Shown: positions 12,800-24,436, counted from the stretch's first letter. The stretch: 64,000 nucleotides of DNA from Scortum barcoo (GCA_023238725.1 CM041547.1:16941644-17005643); one strand, 5' to 3'. Numbers and translations are program-made. The notes: generated from the letters alone by a model not told the origin.

Positions 12800-15700
12800 T
12801 CTGAGAGTGCAGAGAGGGAGCTGAGACGGAGCAAATGAGGAGAAGAATGATAAAAGATGTTTGGTGGAGGCAATTTAGTCGAAAGTGTGCTGATGGTTCA
12901 ATAAGCCTTTCAGACAGAAGTGATGTGGGCCTGAGAGGGAGAGATATGGAGTTTCCTCTCAAGTCAGTTATCATCATAAAGAAAACAGCCATCTATCTGA
13001 ACAAACACTGATTATACGCAGAAAAGCTGGGATTCATCTTTTGCTCTTGAAAAAAAAAAACGACACCATCCCTGTGTGGCTTATACTCTGGATTTTATTC
13101 TGAAAATCAGGGCGAGCTGAAGTGATCTGGTTTAGACGAGAGCCGCTGCCATTGGTCGGTTTCAGGAGGCGTGGCCCGCATCGGCAGCTGGCGGCTTTTA
13201 ACTGCAATAAAGTGAATCCTGTACGAAGTATAGATTTGAGTAGTTATATAAGAGTTTGTTTCTCAGAGCCAGAAATGCTTCGAGGAAACAGTATAATCCG
13301 TTTAGTGAGATCTCAACAGTGGAAGCGAAAGAGCCACAGGTTTTTCTAGCTTAAGTGACGTTGGACTGAGAAACCCCTTAGCTAGGCTGAACTTTTGGAG
13401 TTAAACTCTGAACACTTCCGAGTTCCGACTTTAGGCTCTTTTGCAGCCTCCTTCAACTTTAAAAAAAATTTACAGTTTTTACCTGACTTAGCTTGCCTAC
13501 CTGATTTTCTGAGCTCAGAGTAGCCAAAACGGCCTGTAACCATCTGGGTAAGCTCATTAGCAATGCTGACATTCCAATATTTTATAACTGTTATCGCGCC
13601 ACCCCCGTGGAAACACATTTTTTAGGCTGCTGATTATGTTAAATTCTTAAAGGGAGAGTGTAACATTTTGAGAAATACACTTTTTTGTTTCCTTGCCGAG
13701 AGTTAGGGGAGGAGTTCGACACCGCTCATCTCAGCCTGCCGCAAAAACTGTGAACCTGCAAAATATCAAAGTTCTGTCAAACTGCTCCTTCAAGTTGGAA
13801 GTGTGGGACATGTTAAATAGATACCCATTCAGATTTTGCTAAACAAAATCATGCATTTCTGCATGCTTTCGTTTATACCGAGGACTGCATCACAAGATCC
13901 AGAGAAGAGAAGGGTGGAAAGAAAAGGCGGAGAGTAGAGTAAGGATAGAATAAAGAGAAAGAAATTATGAAAAAAAAGAGATGGAGGGTTTAGAGGGCCG
14001 GCTGCTCTTATTTCAGCTCCACTGTCAGTGCGAGGAAACAGAGAAATAAAAAGTTAAATCATGCGCCACCTCCACCCGCCACAGCTTTCCCTTCTCCTGA
14101 CTGTTTCATCTGCAGACGTTGCTCGCTCTTTCCCTCTGTCTCTCTTCAACTCTCTTCATATTTTTTTTTACTCTTCTCTCTGTATTTGTGTCTCTGTCTC
14201 CCTCAAGTCTGTCCCCGTTGTGTTTTGGTCACTCAGCTGTGGTATTAGATTGTGCCACTGAGCTGTGGTGTAAGCTGTGAAAGCCTAGCCAGACAACTGA
14301 AAAACAACAACAAAAAAACAAACAAGAAGTGCGCCACTTTTGGATTCACAAGTAGAAATGAAAGAGGAATTCAAGTTTTTCTATGGCTGGCAAAGCTGTC
14401 TTCATCTTTCCAAAGGCGTTGTTAATTTATTCATCATATGCAAACTTCTGAGGAGTATTTAGCTTTTCCGTTTCTTGCAGAGAATTATATGATATGTCTG
14501 TGTGGTCAATATGAAGCTGCAGCCAGCAGCCGGTTAGCTTAGCTCGGTGCAAATGAAAGACTATTTCGGTGGCACACGAGACATGACATGAGCTTTATTG
14601 ACGCTGGTACTGGGCACATTTTGTTACAGACAAGCTGTTTCCTCCTGATTCCAGAGCATTTAACCTGAGGAAAATGAAGCTAATTACTTCCAGCATAGTT
14701 ATTCCAAAAATGATGTTGCATAACTTTACTGACTCACTTCTTCACTCCATTGGTTGCCACACTTTCCCCACTTGCAGCAATTTGTCCAACTAAACTAAAC
14801 TTTTATCCGAGTGCTATCAAGAGTCGTGTGAAATTGCCCCCTTCCCCGAGCGGTGACATTCATGGGACGCTGAACCTGCAGCGTGTGACTTAAATCTCAG
14901 AGAAGATTAGCTGTAAAATAAGCAGAGCCCAAAGGGTCAAGTCTCTTTATGGTTCCTCTTTGGAGTAATGGCCTCCGAGAAGAGACTAATGGTGACTGAT
15001 GACAAGGAAGTGAGTGAACAGTCTGATTCAGCACTTCGGCTGCGTGCGCCGTAATCCACTAGAAGCATGAGTCAATCATATCTGATGTTAAAAAAAAAAA
15101 GAAAAAATGTATCATCCATGCTGACATGCCACGACAGTGAACGGCTCAGTCTGCGTTAGTGTGGCACACGGAGGCCGTTACAGCCAGCAGGTTGTCCCCT
15201 TTCAGCAGTAGGAATTCAAGGGTGCGGCCAGGAGGAAAATGAAAATATTGACTTAAAGTGGACATAAAGCCAAGAAAGCAAAGAAAGTTTCAAATGTGTC
15301 TGTGGATGAGGCCAAGGAGGCGGTGTTAACACGGTCATCACACTGTGGAGCAGTAGCAGGGAAGGGTTAATGAATTTTTAAGGCGTCTCGATTGAACTCC
15401 CGGAAGAACAAGAGTGAATGCACAGTTTAAGCTCACACACATGCACAGCTGTTGACAGTCTAACCAGATCACACTATTAAAGCAAAGACAATGTCCTTTG
15501 TTCTACGTGACCTTCACCTGATACAACAGAGGCCACAGGGAATAGTGTAGGGTAAGTGTGTATTGTCTTGTGTCTTGCGTATGCGTGTAAGTGTGGTTAT
15601 GTGTGTGTGTGTGTGTGGGCTGATTACTCTATTGCTGAAAAAACAAAATGTGTCAAAAGCACAAAGAGTGAGCTGAGGTTGAGTCAACCTTGAGCCCTAA

Positions 15701-18008
15701 CACACAGCGAGACATCCATCATCCATCCATCCAGCCATCAAAGAAAAAGTGACATTGGCTCTCATAGAAAAAAAAAAAAACGCCAAGAAAAATACATTTG
15801 GTACTGATTCAATGAGGAAATGTAACACAAGTCTTTGATACACAAAATGACCACACAAGATTTTGCTTTAGTTACTGATTTCCTAGAGCATCTTCGGATG
15901 ACTCACAGAGGCTGTACACGCTTGTTACTTCCAGCGGTGAGCTTTGCGTGTAGGTGGAAGCGCTGATATTGATAGCGACTGTGGCAGAGAATGAACAAGG
16001 AAGCGAGGCTTTACACTTGAGAGGAAGGGAAATTTTCTAAACTCTCACTCTCAGTGAGAGTTTAGAAAATTACCCCACCAACAAAACAAAAGTAAAAAAA
16101 TGGAAGCAGCAGGTACAACTGTGTCGGCTCTTTTTCTTCACACTGTTATTTCGCTTTTTTAAAAATAAATCTATATTACAGCATTGTAGAAGACTTAGAG
16201 AGAGAGAGAGAAAAAAAAAAACATGTCTGTTGGGTGAATCTGCTTCTGAGTCAAAGAGAACAGTAAAAGCCCAGCTAAGCAAAATGGATTCCTCATCTCT
16301 CTTTCTCTAAAAGTCTAGGTTGCCACCACTTTGCTCCACTTTCCAAAAATAAGCTACTAAATAACCCATTGGGACAGTTTCACTGGCACAGTCTGATGCT
16401 AGTCCCCAGCCACATGTCCTTTCATAACCACCTTTCAAAAACCATCTGAATAAAACCTGTGCTTAAGTAATCCCCCCCTAACCCCTCCTACTCTGACTGT
16501 GGACAATAAATCTCAAATTTGGACCACAGAAAACTAATTTTCCAGTCTGACATCCTGCTGATTTTGTTTCCAGTATTCATTCTTCATAATGATGATCAAT
16601 GTACATTATTTTATTTTTGATTGGAAATGAAAACTGACTCTGTGGTTAAAATACCACAGAGGTTATAGAGTTGACTGTTCATGATGAGTCAGTTTTGTAT
16701 TAATAAAATTATTTATGCTGTGTCACGGTAACAACAGATCCTCAGGCGTAGACAGCTTCAAATAGTTCCAGAATGGATTCAAGTGATTTAAAGCTATATT
16801 CATGTCGGTGAGAATGAACTGTGGTATCTTGTGTGGAATGTGGAACATTTCATCAGAACCAAATCATCTAAATAACAGCAGATGCAAATGAACCTGATCA
16901 TCCTGCCACATGATGCGTATTAATTAAGAAACACACAAAACATTAATTCTAAATAATCACTCCAAAATGCTACAGAACTATTTTAATTGAAAACAACAAG
17001 AGAAAATACGACAAATGTATGTTTCAACCTTCGACTACATTCACAGTGTTGCATGATTTCTAACTTCACCAGCAGCTCTCCAGTAAATTGAGGAACAAAT
17101 AGTCCCTCCTTGGCTCCGTTCAAACCGTGAAGGCGGATCACATTTTCACGGTCTGACGTCAAAGCCGGACCGAGCTGAGCCGAGCAGAGCCGGGACTGAA
17201 GTTTCCACACAGTTACTGCTGTCAGGACGTCTCCTCTGACAGGACCACACACACACACACACACACACACTCTCACACTTACGCAAACACCTGACCCAAT
17301 TTTCAAGCTGCTACATCATTCAGCAACAACAACTAGAGAGACAGCCAAAAAAAAACAAGTGGCATCAAAAATCCTCCCTGTCCCCTCTTGGAGAAGCGGT
17401 TTCACAAACAGCATCCCCCCCACCCAAATTTTCCCTTTCGTTCCCCTTAATTCAGACAACTTCCTGTCCTTTCCCTGCCTGTCCTAGATCCACTGAGAGA
17501 GAGATATCATGCCCAGACATTGCCAACAGGAGCCAGCACTCAGTTCCAAAATTCAGAATCCAGACCTCCCACTCATCCCTACTCTCTCCACCTCCAATAT
17601 CCACACAGCCCCCAGGAGCAGAACGCCGAGCCTCAGCTGCACCGCTGACCATCACAACCGATTGGGCCCCATCAGCAGCTCCAGATGCCGCGGTGTGCCA
17701 GACAGGATTAGCTCACAACAGGCCAGAGGGGTTGCAGATCCTCCCTCTCCCTCCGCCCCGCTCCTTATCCTCCAACCCTCCTCCGCTGCCTGCTCCTCTG
17801 ATCCCCTGCCACCAACGCCAATGCCACACACACGTACTCATGCACGCACACGCTCACAGTCTTTTTAATGAACGAACAAGGAACGGCGGCGATGCTGCAT
17901 GTGCAGAGATGTGTGCATCTGTGCATACAGTTTACATAGATGTGTTAACTGAATTAGGTTGCATTAAAGGAAATGGAATGAAAGTTTAATGATCCCTGTG
18001 GAGAACTG

Positions 18009-18042
<34 letters not shown>

Positions 18043-21000
18043 GGGGGGGTGCATTTAGAATAGGATTAATATGTAATGTAAAGAAGCTCTAACACATTAA
18101 ACATACAATGAGATCAAAATATGGACCCTTGATCGATCCTTTGTCTCCTACCTGACGGACATGGAGAACTCTCCGGGGGCGCTCTCGCTCTCTCGGACCA
18201 GAAAGGCCCCACACTCCCGGTGTCTGAGTCGACTTTCTGCCACACCGCGAGATATACGACCTGCGAACCAGCTGGAGGAAAGACAGAAAAAGAGGAAGAG
18301 AGAAAGAAAAGAATGATTCATTGGTCGATGTTACTGTTCAATGCAACTGCGCTGGTGTGGGATGGTGCTGCGGTACGAGTTTGTACATGTAAACTGAAAC
18401 AGAAGTGAACAGAACAGAAAGCGATTTGTTTGGACGTCCGATAACTTTCAGACGTTTGTATTTTCAGTAAGAGTGATGATGGTTTCAAAGAGCTCTTAGC
18501 AGCACAGATCAACGTTGACAGAGCAATAAAAGAGGGGTTGGGGGTGGAGGAGAAAAAGAGTAAAATTAGCACGTTTGTGAAGTTATTTTTAAACACGCTT
18601 CTAAATATGCACGCGAAACAAATCCCAAAACGCTGGATTTCAGTTGTCGGCTGTGGAGCATAAGTAATAGTGACATTTTCCTTTTTTTTTCTTTCTTTTT
18701 TTTTTTGTTGCTCGTTAGTCTCGCCTAGTCGAGCAGTTTGTTTGGATGCAAGGTTTGCATAAATGATGTTCTGCTTTCACAAAGCATGTGCTCTGCAACA
18801 ACAGTCAGCTGGATGACTCAAATGATGAGTGAGCGCTCCCAATATGGTGGCCCGCATCATTATTAGTGCCCTGTTGGTTGGGGTCACGGGGTCAGAGCTC
18901 CGGGCTTTCATTTTGCGGGCTCTGTGAGGAAATGTGGAGGAGGACAGACACTCACAGACGCAAATCCCTACAGACGAACATGTCTCCCCGCGGTGTGCGC
19001 AAACTTAACCAGTCAGCTCCTACCGGGCCGTGCATCAGCGTTCATTAACCAGCCGGAGTCGCTGTAAATGGCTCCGTTGTCAGGTTTAGTGTTTGTCACA
19101 GCGAAAAAGCAGAACCAGCAGCTTCACTGTAAACACACACACATGCACTCCACACACGGCTGTATCATGTGTGATTAATTACGTAAGGCAGTGAGTGAGT
19201 GTGTCCCTTTGGGTAGGCTGCCTTATGCCGGAGTGCAGATGTCCAAAGCAGAGCAGAAAACACCCGCGAGCTGCACACACTCTCTGATGAGCTGTTTAGA
19301 TAGACCAGCGCTGGACGTGTGAAGTGTGTTCATCTGCTTTACAGATGAGTTGAAGATGCACGTGTGTGTGTGTGTGTGTGTATACTTACGCGTGTGGCCG
19401 CAGGTTGATGTAGTTTTTGGGCACGAAGCCTTTTCTGTTTTGGAGCTCAGCTGTGTACCAGTTCGGATCATCCTCCATGTTGGTGATCTAGAAGGGTACA
19501 CACACACACACAGACACAGACACACACACATGTTTTATTTTTTGTACCTTATTTTCCTTTATTTTCTTTTCATGCTACTTCCTGCTTCTATATTTCAGAG
19601 GGAAATGTCATACTTTTTGTGCCACTACAATTATTTGACAGCTGTATTTATCAGTTACCTTACAAATTAAAACTGTAGCACAAAAACAACATATGAAGAG
19701 CTCATAAAAATAGGATGCTTTATTATAAATTGAACTGCATAGCTGATTATACATGTATAAGTACAGCTGAAACGATCAGTCGATTGGCAGAAAACTCAGT
19801 CAGTTTTCATGCAAAACAGTTAATTGTTCAACATTTCTCACCATTTGCAATCAGATATTTTTATTACCAAGCAATCAAAAGTTGCAGTCGTATACAATAT
19901 TTAAAGCTTAGCACCCCCTCAACCAACTAGAACAGTGAAATCCTGCATTTACATGAATACATAAGTAATAATAATGATTTCATTTTCATTTTTATTTTTA
20001 ATACTTTAAGTTTATTTTCCTATTTACATACTTTTAGTTAAGTAACAATACAGGACATTCAGTTGTATTACAGTATTTTTACAGTGCAGTATTGATACTT
20101 CTATTTAATTTAAGGATCTGAGTTCTTCGTCTGCCACTGCAGATCTGACTTGAACTGATTGAAATGCATTTTGAGAGCACAAGTGTTGGAGATGAGCAGA
20201 TAGCTGGGACCTGCAATGTTAAACTACTTTTCTGACGGGAGGTTTTTTCAAGAAGCTCAGAAACAGTGGGGTGATGAGGGCAGCGGAGACACACTGTCAC
20301 CTGATAGGCTCCAGTTTACCCGCTTTAATGTTCACCTCCTTCATCCTGACTCATTTCACTGGTCTCGCTGTTGATTTTTTTCTCTTCCTCTGTCGTTTTT
20401 TTATTCAGTATTCTAATCCAGCTGTGACATTCCTTGTCATTTTGATATTTTAAGCTGTCGTTTTGTTTGCTCTGCTTGGTTTGCACTGACACGTTTCATA
20501 CACCCCTGTTTTCTTCATCTTTCCTACAGAGCTGATGCTGAAGCTTTTTTTTTCTTTTCTTTTTTTTTTTTATCACTGCGCTGTTTTATCAGTCAAACTC
20601 AAATAAACTAAACCGTGGACATTAAAACCCACAGCAAGCAACGTGTGACACAGAGTCAAAACATGTGCTGAGACTGAAATCTACCCTGCCGGTGAGGACT
20701 TCAAAGAAATGATGATGGAAAAAACTCCTATGGCAACGTTGCCCATCTGCCAGAAAGTTGTCCCTTCCCCTCTCTGCCTTCAGGAACTTCATTTCATGCA
20801 CCATCTCTTTTAATGGTTGCACTGTGCATTTGTACCAGCGCTTTAAAATGCGTCGCGGGCTGCGGGATGACTCACTGTTCACAGCGTCAATCATTGTTCA
20901 ATCACAGAACTGAATGATTGCCCTTTCAATTTAATCAGTAGGTGGTTTCGATGTCGGCCGCACAGCAGAAGAAATTCCCCTTCATATATTTTAAGCAACA

Positions 21001-24000
21001 TGCTGGGCTGGCTCACGACCACCAAACACACATAGGCCAACTGGACTTCTCTTGTCTGTGCCCACGGCCTCAGTTAATTCTCACTCTGTCTCATCACTCT
21101 GTCTAACCAAAAATGTGAATTATAAAGCATTGTCTCCTCTCATGACACTCCCGCTCTCTCTCACTTTTTGATTACACATCAACTGCAGCTCTCAAATTTG
21201 AAATAAAATCAGCTTCACTTCCTGCAGATGCTGCGTCATCACTGCCGCACCTTTAATTCGTTAAACAATGAACGGCAGTTAAACAAGTTTTAAGTCTTTG
21301 GGTGAAGGATTTTCTGCATCATGGGAGACAAAAAAAAATCATCACCAAATCATCCTTGTTTTGTTGCGAAAGAACACAGTCTAAATTGGTCTAAGTCAAA
21401 ATCCATTAATGATTTCTTTCTCTCCTCTGCATATGTATATTATATTTGGGATGTTTATCCATGACCGCCCTTGCTGATTCAGCTGTGACTGACTCAGCTC
21501 CTTCCAGACTATACCAGTGGATTCAAATGCATAATTAACCCTTAAAATAACAATTATACTATGGGCTCAAAATGCCCTGAGGACACTGCAAAATGAGAAA
21601 TTTCTGACATGAACATCTGTGCCGGACGGTAAATATCTGAACAAAGCTCTTAATGGGGCTGAAATACATCAGGCAACATGTCAGGCACATCGGAAGACCT
21701 ATAGGAAGGCCTATTTCTGGGTTTGGGTCTTTTCACACTAGGAAGTGAATAAATGAGAAACTAGAATTTTTCAAGAAACGTGCTTTTTTTTAAGTGAAAG
21801 TGAACATCAGAACTGAATAATACATTTATTTGAGGAGCTGAGGTGTTTACATGATCCAGCTCAGGAGATTGCTGATTGTGAGATCGTATTAAAGACCAGC
21901 CTCAGCTCACTACCTGACTACTCCCTATGATTTGAGCCACTGCCAGTGACTGAGCAATCTGCCACACAGTCCAGATCCAATTTAAATCCCAAATTGTCAC
22001 ATTCGGGCTTGGAGAACAAAAAGAAATGTGTGTTTTCGCGCTCCACTCTTGTGTCCCTTGTGTTAGACTTGGCCGCTCTCTCTTCCAGCTTTAAACAGAA
22101 TGAGAGAGCAGCTACTTTTTGATTTCACTATAAGGCTCTTTTTTTTTTTTTTTTTAATCATTTCGTTATGAGTCTACACCCTTCTCAGCCTGACTGATCC
22201 GTTTCCACATGGCTACCGCTCAAGAGGATGTGAACGAAACAATGCACCCCAACACACAAAAACGTATCTATCTGGGACCTGGTGAAGGCTTTTTGGCCGC
22301 AAAGGTGTGTTCTGACTCAGTACAAATGAGGAAGTGGTGACAGGAAACTAAATTTAGATCTCTTTAAAATGGCGAACATTTACATACAAGGTGTTGTGAC
22401 ATTCCAAAGCTGAGGCCATCTGGCGCTGCAAGCGGGCAATGGGCAAATGCGAAGAATTATTTAAAAGCGCTGTCCGACCCGAATCTGAACCGGAGCTGTT
22501 TGGCTGAGACACGACAGCAGTTTATCCCAGCGAGAAGAAATGTTTCAAGTGGCGGCCCCGCTTATGTGACAGTGGGTGTTGTCACCATGGCCGTAAAGCA
22601 TGAGTTCACTTTGACCCCGCTGACCTCGCCACCTAAGTAAGTGCAGCATTATGTCAACAACTCATTAAATCGTGATTTAAAGATAGATTCAAGAGACGTT
22701 GCCGAGTGATATCTGCACCCGGGGAATAGAGAATCACATCCATTCGCTCTAACAACAAACAGATATGGCGGCGGAAAGCTAAATGCCACCTCATTCTGGC
22801 TGCGTCATACGTTGACACTCACTGCCCAAAGAGTGACTTTGCAGACAGCAGAAATGAGAAGCTGTTTTATTCATGTGTCGTCTAATATTGGAACAGAGTC
22901 AGTCTGGGATGAATAATATACCAGCCTACTGCACACGAGTAAAGGTAAATTCCACCCTCAGGCGCTATTATCCTGTCAGACATGGATAGTTCGTGAGGAG
23001 GTCTTTCCCTCCACGTGTGTCATCCATACATTTCCCAGAGAGCCTTTTAAGAAACCCAACAAAGAGCAGGACCGAACTAATAATATCATAATGACAGCAA
23101 GAACACAAGGGCTCTCCCAGTCTAAAAAGTTTGAGTTGCCACTTAAGCAGAACTCTCTGAGGCTAAACTCAGAGGAGAAATTGATCCCGCCGTGTCCTCT
23201 GTTATGAATTCGTCCGTGAGCTGCAAGAGTGTCAGCTGGTGCCACAGTGCAAGTCTACAGAGAAGCACTTGTTCTTTAATTTCTTGTGTTGTTTTTTTTT
23301 TTTCTGCTGATGTCTTAGAGGGACAATTTTCTACTACAATAATTTCCAGCTGTGCACAAACTCTCTCAGAGCTGCGTTCATTATCCATCAGGAACGTACA
23401 GCAGATGTAGCGTTTAGAAAAAAATCTTTGTTTTGCAAAAACTGGACTCGATTAAAGGAATAGTGTCACATTTTGAGAAGGTATGCTTTTATTTTCTTAT
23501 GAGAGTTATTGGAGAAGATCGATAAAAGTGTCATGTCTGTTGGCTAAATGTAAATCCAAAGCCTGAGTTAGCCAAGCTTAGCCTAAAGACGAAATGGCAA
23601 AACTGCTAGCCTTAATGCCGATTAGTGTTTTTATGGGGTTATGTGCCAAACTGCTGTCTTGTCTTGCAAGGACCAGAAACTCCAGGAAGTTACTAGTCCA
23701 GGCCAAGAAACAACATAACAACATAACTGAGTCATTTTTACACTTATGTTTTTGTGCAAATTACAATAAACAAATTAGATATGACATACTGACCATTAAG
23801 CTTTAGACGTGACTAAATGTTGTTAATGCTAAGCTAAGGTCGCCGACTGCTTTGCATGTTACAGACATGAGAGTGGTGTCCATCGTTTCATCAGCGAACT
23901 TAGCAAATAAGCGCATTTCCCCAAAATGTCACACAAACACTCTCTGAGCTGCGGGAGTTTAGATAAGATGTGTCCTGTGCAACATTTCCAACTGACAATC

Positions 24001-24171
24001 CATTTCTATTAAAAGTGCTTCAGTGTTTGGTTCAGAACCAGTTCAGGCCATATATAAATACGCTGGTTTCTCCTTCTGCTCCTTCTATAGGCACAGCAAC
24101 AGCAGCACCTGGATACAGAGTGTCAAGAGCTGTAGACGCTTAAGTTATAATTGTTGTAATTATCACAGCGG

Positions 24172-24213
<42 letters not shown>

Positions 24214-24368
24214 GTGGTTCATCTGTTAGTCTATTACTCTAGATAGATAGATAGAAAGATAGATAGATAAAATAAAAATCTTTCCCTTACCTTGAGCAAG
24301 TCTCCCTTGGTGAAACTGAGTTCATCGCCTTCTGTGGCACGAAACGTGTACAGTGCCACTGCCTCCAT
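8552..24368 (-). CDS. grap: GRB2-related adaptor protein GRAP, partial (N-SH3 + SH2; C-SH3 exon outside window)
   Basis: Four minus-strand exons join in frame: 24291-24368, 19390-19487, 18152-18271 and 8552-8720, giving 155 residues. Residues 1-58 form an SH3 domain (ALYTF near the start, W36, P49, Y52). Residues 60-152 form an SH2 domain with the phosphotyrosine-binding FLVRES at 82-87 (R85). W120 aligns with the GRB2 tryptophan that selects pY-x-N ligands. The family is SH3-SH2-SH3 and acts as a cytosolic adaptor linking tyrosine kinases to Ras activators, mainly in lymphocytes in mammals. Residues such as NMEDD and SIAKER fit GRAP better than GRB2. Exon boundaries fall where GRB2/GRAP exons do. 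The start has A at -3 and G at +4. The last exon (C-terminal SH3) was not found in 1-8551, so the gene runs off the left edge. GRAP versus a fish GRB2-like paralogue was judged by eye; the order grap-epn2-b9d1 supports GRAP. Confidence 0.9.
11161..11212. repeat. Perfect inverted repeat, 21-bp arms, 10-nt loop
   Basis: Arm 11161-11181 is the exact reverse complement of arm 11192-11212, with loop ACATTAATGC. The arms contain AAAGAGAGTGGCTGCA and its complement. It lies in grap intron 3 and is not part of a repeat I recognise. Confidence 0.95.
11980..12011. repeat. (CA)16 microsatellite
   Basis: Perfect CA dinucleotide run in grap intron 3. Confidence 0.98.
12768..12798. repeat. (GT)15 microsatellite
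   Basis: Perfect GT run in grap intron 3. Shorter GT tracts lie at 12465-12483 and 12599-12612. Confidence 0.98.
13648..13745. mobile_element. MITE-like repeat, copy 2 (left end only)
   Basis: It carries the left terminus GTAACATTTTGAGAAATAC and CTTGCCGAGAGTTAG, then loses similarity to the family. Confidence 0.6.
14455..14560. mobile_element. MITE-like repeat, copy 3 (internal fragment)
   Basis: It holds the family's internal block CAGCCAGCAGCCGGTTAGCT preceded by a degenerate TTTCTTGC(A)GAGA segment. The right end is missing. Confidence 0.6.
16031..16071. repeat. Perfect inverted repeat, 18-bp arms, 5-nt loop
   Basis: Arm 16031-16048 (AATTTTCTAAACTCTCAC) is exactly complementary to 16054-16071, with loop TCTCA. 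Also in grap intron 3. Confidence 0.95.
17246..17270. repeat. (CA)12 microsatellite
   Basis: Perfect CA run in grap intron 3. Confidence 0.97.
18011..18048. repeat. (GT)15 microsatellite followed by a G-run
   Basis: GT run 18011-18040 followed by A and eight or nine G residues, about 110 bases from grap exon 3. Confidence 0.97.
18152..18271 (-). CDS. grap: grap coding exon 3 (first half of SH2)
   Basis: 120 nt encode residues 60-98 with split codons at both ends: W60, then the SH2 core with FLVRESES and PGEFS. The acceptor follows a pyrimidine tract (TTTCCTCCAG) and the donor is GTAGGA. The phase joins exons 2 and 4 without a break. Confidence 0.93.
18272..19389 (-). other. grap intron 2
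   Basis: 1.1 kb without coding potential. In transcript sense the donor is followed within 7 nt by an AC tract (plus strand GT run 19362-19381). A T-rich run lies at about 18680-18707. Confidence 0.8.
19362..19381. repeat. (GT)10 tract next to the grap exon 2 donor
   Basis: On the transcribed (minus) sense this is an AC tract that starts 7 nt after the exon 2 donor. Confidence 0.95.
19390..19487 (-). CDS. grap: grap coding exon 2 (rest of N-terminal SH3)
   Basis: 98 nt encode residues 27-58 plus two bases of codon 59, including NMEDDPNWY and the FVPKNY signature of an SH3 domain. The acceptor ends CCCTTCTAG and the donor is GTAAGT. Both flanks carry dinucleotide repeats: GU-rich before the acceptor and AC-rich after the donor, in transcript sense. 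Confidence 0.92.
19497..19530. repeat. Interrupted CA tract next to the grap exon 2 acceptor
   Basis: In transcript sense this is a GU-rich tract, interrupted by CU at two places, ending about 9 nt upstream of exon 2. Confidence 0.95.
19545..19750 (+). mobile_element. Same repeat family, left part
   Basis: TATTTCAGAGGGAAATGTCA, TTTGACAGCTGTATTTATCA and CATATGAAGAGCTCATAAAA follow the family order. The matching right part lies at 19928-20140. Confidence 0.6.
19756..19925. mobile_element. Element between the two halves of the 19.5-20.1 kb repeat
   Basis: AGCTGAAACGATCAGTCGAT is the typical start of the common fish repeat with AATCGATTA-like termini. It ends near AAGCAATCAAAAGTTGCAG. It separates the two halves of another repeat, so it is probably a nested insertion. 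Confidence 0.5.
19928..20140 (+). mobile_element. Same repeat family as 19545, right part
   Basis: CAGTATTTTTACAGTGCAGT, ATTGATACTTCTATTTAATT and AAGGATCTGAGTTCTTC follow the usual right-end order of the family. Confidence 0.55.
23456..23933. mobile_element. MITE-like repeat, copy 4 (both ends present)
   Basis: The left end GTGTCACATTTTGAGAA and right end CGCATTTCCCCAAAATGTCA form inverted termini. The interior includes the GGGGTTATGTGCCAAACTG and CAGGAAGTTACT blocks of the family. It has no coding capacity. Confidence 0.65.
24176..24207. repeat. (AG)16 microsatellite
   Basis: Purine run in grap intron 1, about 85 bases from exon 1. A GATA tetranucleotide repeat (24241-24269) lies between the two. 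Confidence 0.97.
24291..24368 (-). CDS. grap: grap coding exon 1 (start of N-terminal SH3)
   Basis: This exon encodes 26 residues beginning MEAVALYTF and ending GDLLK, then a GTAAGG donor. It ends in phase 0, as exon 1 of GRB2/GRAP does. The intron side carries a GATA tetranucleotide repeat about 20 bases from the donor. Confidence 0.93.
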
Positions 24369-24398
24369 GCTGAAACCTCCCAACACACTCACACACAC

Positions 24399-24403
<5 letters not shown>

Positions 24404-24432
<29 letters not shown>
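24404..24432. repeat. CA microsatellite in the grap 5' leader region
   Basis: CA run 36-64 bases upstream of the grap start codon (GU in transcript sense). Confidence 0.97.

Positions 24433-24436
<4 letters not shown>

Larger units (their letters stand above)
8721..18151 (-). other. grap intron 3
   Basis: This 9.4-kb intron holds no recognisable exon. It contains CA/GT microsatellites (11980, 12465, 12768, 17246, 18011), two degenerate copies of a MITE-like repeat (13648-13745 and 14455-14560), two perfect short hairpins (11161-11212 and 16031-16071) and an unexplained 160-codon open frame at 10975-11457. The 17.3-17.9 kb part is C-rich with no clear function. Confidence 0.75.
19488..24290 (-). 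other. grap intron 1
   Basis: 4.8 kb without coding exons. It is rich in degenerate transposable elements: a split repeat at 19545-19750 and 19928-20140 with a second element between them, and a full-length MITE-like copy at 23456-23933. It also holds (GA)16 at 24176-24207 and a GATA repeat at 24241-24269. In transcript sense the 3' end carries a GU-rich tract just before the exon 2 acceptor. Confidence 0.75.

Noticed and set aside
13122..13349. A 75-codon frame starting in a GC-rich, CCAAT-containing segment of grap intron 3
   Set aside because: It resembles an internal promoter superficially (CCATTGG and GGCGTGG), but the frame has no recognisable protein and no splice sites that fit.
17509..17868. 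A 119-codon proline/serine-rich frame in grap intron 3
   Set aside because: It lies in C-rich intronic sequence. The residues are low-complexity, with no splice signals in keeping with grap and no known family.
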